6,961 nt of DNA from Chloroflexota bacterium (GTDB lineage Bacteria > Chloroflexota > Anaerolineae > J102). A program made the position numbers and the translations under genes. Numbering within the stretch: the first letter of the stretch is position 1; each line of letters begins with the position of its first letter. The notes below the pieces were generated by a model, which saw nothing but the letters and a program-made list of their open reading frames with translations, ran no database searches and was not told the origin of the DNA. Positions 1 through 4,978 of the stretch are shown one piece after another. The stretch spans positions 1-6,961 of the forward strand of contig PIVW01000312.1 of NCBI GenBank assembly GCA_003353825.1, written 5' to 3'.

Positions 1-2
1 AT

Positions 3-266
3 TATCTGAATGAACAGGGCTTGCAAGACAACATGCGACATCTCTACGAAGATGCTGTCAATGAAGCCGTTGCTGCCGGCGTTATCACCCAGGAACAGGC
101 CGACCAGATTCTCAGCAATCGGGGCCGCGGCTTTGGTATGAAAGGCTTCGGTGGCCGTGGCTTCGGTGACCATGGCAAGAGAGGCCCCGGTCCTCGTGGT
201 TTCGGCGACAGGAACATCACCCCACCCTCCAATGATTCAATCACATCAACCACGTTCAGCTTCTAG
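3..266 (+). CDS. C-terminal part of a small Gly/Phe/Arg-rich protein (5' end outside window)
   Basis: The frame is open from the first bases of the window (reading YLNEQGLQDNMRHLYEDAV...) and ends at TAG 264-266, so the true start lies upstream. The visible part has two sections. A helical section contains 'AVAAGVITQEQADQIL', a pattern I know from small exported Gram-positive and Chloroflexi proteins of the DUF2680/YckD-like kind, in which short helices of the type 'A...A..GkITqEQAd.l' precede a glycine-rich tail. A low-complexity tail follows with three RGFG motifs and GFGGRGFGDHGKRGPGPRGF, rich in Gly, Phe, Arg and His. At the DNA level the tail includes GGCTTCGGTG twice, 15 bp apart. The last residues (about NITPPSNDSITSTTFSF) are no longer Gly-rich. 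The role is unknown. The His/Arg/Gly tail could bind metal or anionic polymers, but that is a guess. An internal TTG at 21 is not needed as a start because the frame stays open further upstream. Confidence 0.6.
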   Translation, partial: YLNEQGLQDNMRHLYEDAVNEAVAAGVITQEQADQILSNRGRGFGMKGFGGRGFGDHGKRGPGPRGFGDRNITPPSNDSITSTTFSF

Positions 267-292
267 TTTCACCTCACAATTCGGAGAGCGGC

Positions 293-322
293 GCTTGCTG
301 AAGCGATGCTTGCTAAAGCGAC
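293..322 (+). repeat. Two-copy 15-bp tandem repeat upstream of htrA
   Basis: GCTTGCTGAAGCGAT (293-307) is followed directly by GCTTGCTAAAGCGAC (308-322), with two mismatches, and then a partial third copy (GCTCTCT, 323-329). Each unit contains a small dyad (CGCTT-gctg-AAGCG at 292-305; GCTT-gcta-AAGC at 308-319). It lies about 100 bp upstream of the htrA start. It could be a binding site for a regulator or simply repeat debris. The 15-bp period does not fit the 10-11 bp direct repeats usual for OmpR-family regulators. Confidence 0.6.
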
Positions 323-352
323 GCTCTCTGATCTAAACCTACTCCTCCCCCT

Positions 353-387
353 ACCTGGCACTGTATTTTTTGGATACAGTGCCAGGT
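353..387. repeat. Perfect 14-bp-stem palindrome (hairpin) upstream of htrA
   Basis: ACCTGGCACTGTAT (353-366) and ATACAGTGCCAGGT (374-387) are perfect reverse complements separated by a 7-base loop, TTTTTGG. A G-U pair can be added outside (352/388). No T-run follows the stem on either strand, so it is not a textbook intrinsic terminator, although it lies between two same-strand genes and could act as a weak one. The TGGCA/TGCCA core resembles short palindromic intergenic repeats seen in many copies in some environmental bacteria. If htrA is transcribed from upstream, this stem lies in its 5' untranslated region and ends 32 bases before the ATG. Confidence 0.8.
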
Positions 388-397
388 GCTTGTATCC
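372..397 (+). repeat. Alternative hairpin overlapping the main palindrome
   Basis: GGATACA (372-378) pairs perfectly with TGTATCC (391-397) across a 12-base loop. The left arm shares bases 374-378 with the right arm of the 353-387 hairpin, so the two structures exclude each other. The 14-bp stem should be far more stable once fully transcribed. Confidence 0.5.
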
Positions 398-419
398 TGC
401 TCAATCACCACACACACCT

Positions 420-1715
420 ATGACACCGATGATCCGCTCCAGACTTGTGGTTTCTCTGATTACTTTTGTTTTTCCGGCCATCTTGCTCAGCTCCTGTGCA
501 GCAACCCTCCCGCCCAATGCAGAACCTCCCATGAGCGGTGGCGAAGCCAACGCGGTCATTGCCAGCGCCGTAGCAACAGTAGAGGCCGGCATCGAAGAGC
601 GCATTGCCGCTATCGAAAGCGATCCCGATGCCGTTAACACAGAGGCGATCATAGCCCAAGTGCTCAATCGCTTGTCCGATCCCCCTTCAGAATCGGAGCA
701 ACCCCTTCAAATTAATTACAGTGAGCCGCTGGCGGTCGAAGGTGCAGACAATGCCTTACAAAAGACACTCATCGACCTTTATCGCAAAACCAACCCCGCC
801 GTTGTCTTCATCATCGTACCCCCTATTGGCAGCGGCAGTGGCTTCGTGTTTAGCGATGATGGGCATATTGTTACCAACAACCATGTTGTCGATCAAGGAC
901 GTACCTTCGAAATCACATTCGCCGGCGGTGAGCGTAAGGCCGGCCGACTGATAGGTCGAGACGTAGACAGCGATCTGGCTGTTCTCAAGGTGGATATATT
1001 GCCGGAAAATGTGGCAGCGCTCCCTTTGGCAGAAGCCTCAGCTATTGCAGTAGGGCAATTTGTGGTGGCGATTGGAAATCCTTTCGGCGAACAAGGCTCT
1101 ATGTCATTAGGTATCGTCAGCGGACTCGACCGCAGTCTGCGCTCGCAGCGCAATGGTCCTCGCAGTAGCTATTCGCTACCCGAAGTTATCCAGACTGATG
1201 CCCCCATCAATCCCGGCAATTCGGGCGGGCCCTTGCTCAATCTCGATGGCGAAGTGGTTGGCGTCAATTCGGCTATTGCCACGAGCATCGGCACCAACTC
1301 GGGCGTGGGATTTTCGATTCCGGTGGCGGCAGTAAGGCGTTTGATTCCTGTACTCATCGAAAAGGGAGTGTACGATTACCCCTATATGGGTGTCAGTTTT
1401 GCTGACGAAATCTCACTGCTCGACCAAACCACGTTTGATCTTCCGCAGACACAGGGCGCCTATGTGCTTGGTGTGGCTAGCGACGGGCCGGCAGATCAAG
1501 CGGGATTGCGCGGTGCAAATTCTAGCACAGGGCGCGGTGGCGATCTGATCATAGAAATCGATGGCGTACCTATCAACGACTTTTCGGATCTGAATGGCTA
1601 TCTAGTGTTTAGCACCACTGTTGGCCAAACGATAAACATAATCGTTCTTCGAGATGACAAAAGGGTCGAGCTACCACTGACGCTCGGGGCTCGAGAACTT
1701 CCCTCTGACAATTGA
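420..1715 (+). CDS. htrA: HtrA/DegP-like trypsin-type serine protease with one PDZ domain, lipoprotein
   Basis: This is a surface-anchored S1C-family protease of 431 residues that should degrade or process misfolded exported proteins. I chose ATG 420 because it directly precedes a lipoprotein signal peptide with lipobox LSSC and lipidated Cys26. ATG 429 would also serve. The frame is open back to an ATG at 306, but that would encode the intergenic hairpin. After the Cys comes a helical, possibly coiled-coil stretch (about 38-90). The protease domain follows (about 110-315) with the full catalytic triad: His155 in TNNHVV, Asp185 in DSDLAVLKV, and Ser268 in GNSGGPLL. Spacings match DegP closely. 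The oxyanion/activation region reads TDAPINPGNSGG. A single PDZ domain (about 320-425) contains YPYMGVSF and the GDLIIEIDG strand. One PDZ domain and membrane attachment are more like Gram-positive HtrA or DegS than two-PDZ DegP. The nearby two-component genes fit stress-induced control, which is inferred. Confidence 0.93.
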   Translation: MTPMIRSRLVVSLITFVFPAILLSSCAATLPPNAEPPMSGGEANAVIASAVATVEAGIEERIAAIESDPDAVNTEAIIAQVLNRLSDPPSESEQPLQINYSEPLAVEGADNALQKTLIDLYRKTNPAVVFIIVPPIGSGSGFVFSDDGHIVTNNHVVDQGRTFEITFAGGERKAGRLIGRDVDSDLAVLKVDILPENVAALPLAEASAIAVGQFVVAIGNPFGEQGSMSLGIVSGLDRSLRSQRNGPRSSYSLPEVIQTDAPINPGNSGGPLLNLDGEVVGVNSAIATSIGTNSGVGFSIPVAAVRRLIPVLIEKGVYDYPYMGVSFADEISLLDQTTFDLPQTQGAYVLGVASDGPADQAGLRGANSSTGRGGDLIIEIDGVPINDFSDLNGYLVFSTTVGQTINIIVLRDDKRVELPLTLGARELPSDN

Positions 1716-1783
1716 GCCGACCTGATCTATCATTGCAAATACAACGACTTTCACACACCCTATTGACCTGATACATATTTATC

Positions 1784-1787
1784 GGAG
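1784..1787 (+). promoter_or_regulatory. Shine-Dalgarno site deciding the yceI-like start
   Basis: GGAG lies 9 bases before ATG 1797. It argues against the in-frame TTG at 1788, which would directly abut the GGAG. It is one of the few convincing ribosome-binding sites in the window. Confidence 0.6.
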
Positions 1788-1796
1788 TTGACACGA

Positions 1797-2690
1797 ATGA
1801 CTACGAAACGCATCGTTGCCGTTGTTGCTATCGTCGCCGTAATCGTCCTGGCCTTTTTGGCTTATTCTTTTTTCAAGACGCCGGAAGAGGCTAGTGCCCC
1901 CATCGAAGTGGTACCCATTGCGGTAGAACAGCAAGAATCGGCAGCCGAACCTACGGCTACACCTTTCTCCCCGGAACCCACTGAAGTCCCTGTTTCTGAG
2001 GCAGAGGCTACGGTCGAAGCAGTTGCAGAAACGGATGCACCAATCGAAGCTTCTGCAAAGCCGGCCGACTCACCTTTACCAACACCCGAACCTGTGGAAG
2101 AAGCAGAAGAGGCGCCTGAGCTTGCAAGAGAAGAGGCTGAGCCTTCCCCCGATGCTCCCGCTATTTTCGAGATCGTGCAGGAAGAGTCAGAAGCTCGCTT
2201 TATCATCGAAGAGGTGCTGCGGGGCGAAGGCAAGAGGGTTATCGGTATTACCGACCAGGTTTCAGGCCAGATCGCCATCGATCTCGCCAAACCGGCCAAT
2301 TCTCAAGTTGGTACGATCCTGGTCAATGCACGCACGCTTGAGACAGACAGTAATTTCAGAAATCGAGCCGTCAAGAATCGCATACTGCTGACCAATGATT
2401 ACGAATTTGTCACCTTCGCGCCCACCGAAGTGATTGGATTGCCGGAGAGTGCCAACATTGGCGAGCCGGTTGATTTCCAGATCGCAGGTAATCTGACCGT
2501 AACCGACGAAACCCATCCTGTAGTTTTCGATGTTAGCGTGACGCCAGTTTCGACTGACCGCATCGAAGGGCTGGCTACCGTCACCATTCTTTATAAGGAT
2601 TTCGGCCTATTCATTCCAGATGCCGAGGCAGTCGATACCGTCGAAGATGAAGTGACCATGCAACTGGAATTTGTGGCTATACCGAAGTAG
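1797..2690 (+). CDS. Membrane-anchored YceI-domain protein on a Glu/Pro/Ala stalk
   Basis: This 297-residue protein has three parts. Residues 4-26 form a hydrophobic N-terminal segment after a KR charge pair, with no lipobox and no clear signal peptidase site, so it is probably a signal anchor. Residues about 28-121 form a low-complexity stalk rich in Glu, Pro, Ala, Thr and Ser (for example EPTATPFSPEPTEVP and PVEEAEEAPELAREEAEP). Residues about 123-297 match the YceI beta-barrel/lipocalin-like fold. Visible signs are the opening 'FEIVQEESEARFIIEE', the 'SGQIAIDLAKPANSQVGTI' strand pair, the hallmark 'RTLETDSNFRNRAVKNRIL...YEFVTFAP', 'IAGNLTVTDETHPVVFDV', and the terminal 'KDFGL...VEDEVTMQLEFVA'. 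Characterised YceI members bind polyisoprenoid or other amphiphilic ligands in the periplasm; the ligand here is unknown. The gene follows htrA by 81 bp and precedes the response regulator by 25 bp, so co-transcription with the stress module is likely. Confidence 0.88.
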   Translation: MTTKRIVAVVAIVAVIVLAFLAYSFFKTPEEASAPIEVVPIAVEQQESAAEPTATPFSPEPTEVPVSEAEATVEAVAETDAPIEASAKPADSPLPTPEPVEEAEEAPELAREEAEPSPDAPAIFEIVQEESEARFIIEEVLRGEGKRVIGITDQVSGQIAIDLAKPANSQVGTILVNARTLETDSNFRNRAVKNRILLTNDYEFVTFAPTEVIGLPESANIGEPVDFQIAGNLTVTDETHPVVFDVSVTPVSTDRIEGLATVTILYKDFGLFIPDAEAVDTVEDEVTMQLEFVAIPK

Positions 2691-2715
2691 CTGCACGCTG
2701 CAACTGGAAACTCCT

Positions 2716-3402
2716 ATGCCCAAGACCATCCTGGTCGTCGATGACGCCAAAAACCTGCGTACAATGGTCGCCAGCTACCTAGAACAAGAGGGTTTCAGCG
2801 TGCTTACTGCCGCCAATGGCCGGGAGGCTTTGCAAACAACTGAACGAACATCCCCCGATCTAATCATCCTCGATCTGATGATGCCAGAGATGGGAGGCTA
2901 TGAGTTTTTGAGCGAGTATGGCAGAGGATATGACGCGCCCATCATCATACTAACGGCCAAACTCGAAGAAGATGACAAGGTGATCGGTCTTGAACTAGGG
3001 GCGGATGATTACGTGACCAAGCCCTTTAGCATGCGGGAGTTGACAGCGCGTGTACGAGCGGTCCTCCGCCGTGTCTCCAAGGAATCTAAGGACAAGGAAA
3101 TGCTGCAAGCTGCAGACATCGTTCTCAATAGAGATAACCGCCGGGTCACTGTTGGTGAGCGCCAAGTTGATCTCACACCATCCGAATTCGGTATCTTGGA
3201 GATCCTGATTACAGTATCGGGCAATGTTTGCTCACGCCTCGACATACTCGATCATTTGCAAGGCAACACCTACGAAGGTTACGAACGCACTATCGACGTC
3301 CATGTCCGTAACCTACGCACAAAGATCGAGCCCAACCCCAAAAAACCTCGCTACATCGAGACAGTCTACGGCGTCGGCTATCGCTTCTCTATCGATACCT
3401 GA
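2716..3402 (+). CDS. OmpR/PhoB-family response regulator
   Basis: This is a 228-residue DNA-binding regulator, the normal length for the family. The receiver domain (about 3-117) has the acidic pair Asp9/Asp10, phospho-acceptor Asp53 in LIILDLMMPEM, the switch Thr80 and the conserved Lys102 in TKPF. The C-terminal winged helix (about 130-226) carries 'VDLTPSEFGILEIL', the recognition-helix region 'YERTIDVHVRNLRTKIEPNP' and the closing 'YIETVYGVGYRF'. ATG 2716 is chosen because the receiver domain begins immediately after it (MPKTILVVDD). The frame extends back to 2671 but would overlap the YceI gene. A weak GGAAA lies 5 bases upstream. It is 32 bp ahead of the histidine kinase and clearly its partner. 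Likely targets are the adjacent htrA and YceI genes, which is inferred from gene order. Confidence 0.96.
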   Translation: MPKTILVVDDAKNLRTMVASYLEQEGFSVLTAANGREALQTTERTSPDLIILDLMMPEMGGYEFLSEYGRGYDAPIIILTAKLEEDDKVIGLELGADDYVTKPFSMRELTARVRAVLRRVSKESKDKEMLQAADIVLNRDNRRVTVGERQVDLTPSEFGILEILITVSGNVCSRLDILDHLQGNTYEGYERTIDVHVRNLRTKIEPNPKKPRYIETVYGVGYRFSIDT

Positions 3403-3434
3403 CCTCTGACGACCGACTCCCAACCTCCCAACCC

Positions 3435-4793
3435 ATGCGTTCTCTCACCCTCAAACTCACTCTGGCCTTTCTTTTCGTCGGTCTGATTGGCGCGTTATTG
3501 GTCGCGCTCATCGTTGTGCAGCGTACGCAGCACGAGTTTGATAAATTCGTACTGAATCGTTATCAAGAGGACATGATCGCAAATCTAGCAGACGTTTATG
3601 AAGAGCGAGGTGGTTGGAATGAGGTCGAGGCGATTGTGTTACAAAGACCGGGTAACCCAAGAGGTAGAGATTTTGTAAGAGCCCCCGTGACACTCATAGA
3701 CGAGAATGATATCGTTATCTACAGTCGCGGACACTACCGACTTGGGCAGCGAGTATCAGGTCTGGACCAAGCCAGCGCTGTGCCGATCGAAGTCGAGGGG
3801 AAGACGGTGGGACGGATTATTTTCGAATCGCGGGGATTCCCATTCGCCTCCCCTCGCGAGACACCTGAAACCGCGTTTATCCGCAGCGTCAACCTGGCTA
3901 TTTTCTTTGGCGCTATCGGCGCCACCTTGATCGCATTATTGGTCGGCATCTTGCTGGCGCGTAGCATCTCTCGCCCCGTCAAGCAGCTCACGGCAGCGAC
4001 ACAGGCTGTTGCCCACGGTGAGCTTGGACGGCAGGTGAAAGTCACGAATAAGGATGAAATCGGCGATCTGGCTGCTTCGTTCAATCAGATGAGCAGCGAC
4101 CTGAGGCGCGGCACCGAACTGCGCCGGCAGATGACGGCCGACATCGCCCATGATCTGCGCACCCCTCTCAGCGTTATATTGGGCTACACTGAAGCCTTAG
4201 CAGATGGGAAACTTGAGGGAACGCCGGCGATGTACGAGATCATGCACGATGAGTCACTGCATCTACAACATCTCATCGATGATTTACGCACACTTTCATT
4301 GGCCGATTCCGGCGAACTATCTTTATCACGCCAATACTGTATGCCGAAAACACTGCTAGAGCGCACAGCCGCCGCCCATGCCACGAAGGCACATAACAAA
4401 CATATCCACTTGAGTGTGCAAGCGGATGATGATCTGCCGGAGGTTGAGGTAGACCCGGATCGCATGGCTCAGGTGCTCAACAACCTGGTCAGCAACGCTG
4501 TGCGTTTTACACCCGAAGGTGGAGAAATTACCCTATCCGCAAGACACGATGAAGAAAATGTTTATCTCTTGGTTCAGGATAATGGTGAAGGTATCGATAA
4601 AGATGTCCTTCCCAATATCTTCGAACGCTTTTATCGGGGTGATGAAGTCCGGGATATAGAGGAAGGAGAGTCTGGTTTGGGATTAGCCATCGCCAAATCG
4701 CTTACCGAGGCCCAGGGAGGATCAATTTCCGCCGACAGTCGAGAGGGAGAAGGAACGGTGTTCACCATAGCACTCCATGCACAACCGGCATAG
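3435..4793 (+). CDS. Membrane sensor histidine kinase (HAMP, HisKA, HATPase_c)
   Basis: This 452-residue sensor should autophosphorylate and pass phosphate to Asp53 of the regulator encoded just upstream. Its architecture is classical: transmembrane helix 1 (about 7-28), an extracytoplasmic sensor region of about 125 residues (30-153) with no motif I recognise, transmembrane helix 2 (about 152-174), HAMP linker (about 175-228, 'RSISRPVKQLTAATQAVAHGEL'), HisKA with phospho-acceptor His239 in DIAHDLRTPLS, and the ATPase domain. In the ATPase domain I see the N box (Asn350/Asn354 in NNLVSNAVRFTPEGG), G1 (DNGEGID, 382-388), F box (FERFYRGDE) and G2 (SGLGLAIAKSL). The HPK1a-type H box and overall plan resemble BaeS, CssS and ResE-like kinases. 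All catalytic residues are present. No Shine-Dalgarno is seen; the leader 3403-3434 is pyrimidine-rich. Confidence 0.95.
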   Translation: MRSLTLKLTLAFLFVGLIGALLVALIVVQRTQHEFDKFVLNRYQEDMIANLADVYEERGGWNEVEAIVLQRPGNPRGRDFVRAPVTLIDENDIVIYSRGHYRLGQRVSGLDQASAVPIEVEGKTVGRIIFESRGFPFASPRETPETAFIRSVNLAIFFGAIGATLIALLVGILLARSISRPVKQLTAATQAVAHGELGRQVKVTNKDEIGDLAASFNQMSSDLRRGTELRRQMTADIAHDLRTPLSVILGYTEALADGKLEGTPAMYEIMHDESLHLQHLIDDLRTLSLADSGELSLSRQYCMPKTLLERTAAAHATKAHNKHIHLSVQADDDLPEVEVDPDRMAQVLNNLVSNAVRFTPEGGEITLSARHDEENVYLLVQDNGEGIDKDVLPNIFERFYRGDEVRDIEEGESGLGLAIAKSLTEAQGGSISADSREGEGTVFTIALHAQPA

Positions 4794-4819
4794 TCTCTCA
4801 TTGTTGCGATCAGCAGCAC

Positions 4820-4847
4820 TTCAGTTTTCTAGACTACGCCGTACAAT
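4820..4847 (+). promoter_or_regulatory. Possible sigma70-type promoter for the hydrolase gene
   Basis: TACAAT at 4842-4847 matches five of six bases of the -10 consensus. The best -35 at suitable spacing (TTCAGT, 4820-4825, 16-bp spacer) is poor. A transcript starting near 4854 would place an AGGA at a sensible distance before the first repeat ATG. It is only suggestive: one good hexamer is expected by chance at this frequency. Confidence 0.22.
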
Positions 4848-4863
4848 CACTGACCTCTCACAC

Positions 4864-4867
4864 AGGA
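4864..4867 (+). promoter_or_regulatory. Shine-Dalgarno-like AGGA in front of the repeat ladder
   Basis: AGGA at 4864-4867 lies 11 bases before the ATG of repeat unit 1 (4879). No purine-rich site precedes the later ATGs, including the gene's own start at 4966, where the upstream bases are repeat sequence (CATCGCAG). Ribosomes may therefore load here and not directly at the gene. Confidence 0.4.
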
Positions 4868-4878
4868 CACCTTCAACG

Positions 4879-4969
4879 ATGACCCCATCGCAGATGACCC
4901 CATCGCAGATGACCCATCGCAGATGACCCCATCGCAGATGACCCATCGCAGATGACCCATCGCAGATGA
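4879..4969 (+). promoter_or_regulatory. Ladder of three overlapping mini-ORFs coupled to the hydrolase start
   Basis: Reading from the unit ATGs gives MTPSQMTPSQMTHRR (4879-4926), MTPSQMTHRR (4923-4955) and MTHRR (4952-4969). Each stops in a TGA that overlaps the next ATG as ATGA, at 4923-4926, 4952-4955 and 4966-4969. The last ATGA contains the start codon of the lipoprotein. ATGA overlaps are a known arrangement for translational coupling, so the ladder could pass terminating ribosomes from the AGGA at 4864 down to 4966. The reading frames are seen directly; translation is inferred. Confidence 0.5.
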
Positions 4970-4978
4970 CCCATCGCA
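4879..4978 (+). repeat. Seven-unit 14/15-bp tandem repeat running into the hydrolase start codon
   Basis: Units are ATGACCCCATCGCAG (15 bp) or ATGACCCATCGCAG (14 bp, one C fewer). They begin at 4879 (15), 4894 (15), 4909 (14), 4923 (15), 4938 (14), 4952 (14) and 4966 (last, ending CAC instead of CAG and continuing into coding sequence). Apart from the CCC/CCCC difference units 1-6 are identical, so the array is recent. The last unit encodes MTHR of the lipoprotein signal peptide, so the array probably arose by tandem duplication of the gene's own 5' end. Confidence 0.97.

Noticed and set aside
310..338. Promoter from TTGCTA at 310-315 before htrA
   Set aside because: The -10 at proper spacing (CTAAAC) is too weak to support a call.
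353..397. Intrinsic terminator for the first gene
   Set aside because: The stem is strong but no T-run follows on either strand; recorded as a palindrome instead.
306..419. Upstream in-frame extension of htrA starting at ATG 306
   Set aside because: It would translate the tandem repeat and the hairpin and place a non-signal segment before the lipoprotein signal peptide that starts at 420/429.
1763..1796. Promoter from TTGACC at 1763-1768 before the YceI gene
   Set aside because: No acceptable -10 hexamer 16-18 bp downstream; the expected position overlaps the ribosome-binding site.
1862..2299. Minus-strand open frame of 145 codons opposite the YceI stalk
   Set aside because: It is rich in Ser/Ala/Gly, as expected from the antisense of Glu/Pro/Ala coding DNA, and shows no domain; the + strand protein is recognisable.
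2659..2709. Repeated 11-mer TGCAACTGGAA at 2659-2669 and 2699-2709
   Set aside because: The match does not extend in either direction. The second copy happens to supply the weak GGAAA before the response regulator, but chance or a small duplication explains it.
4879..4978. CRISPR array
   Set aside because: Units are directly abutting 14/15-mers with no spacers.
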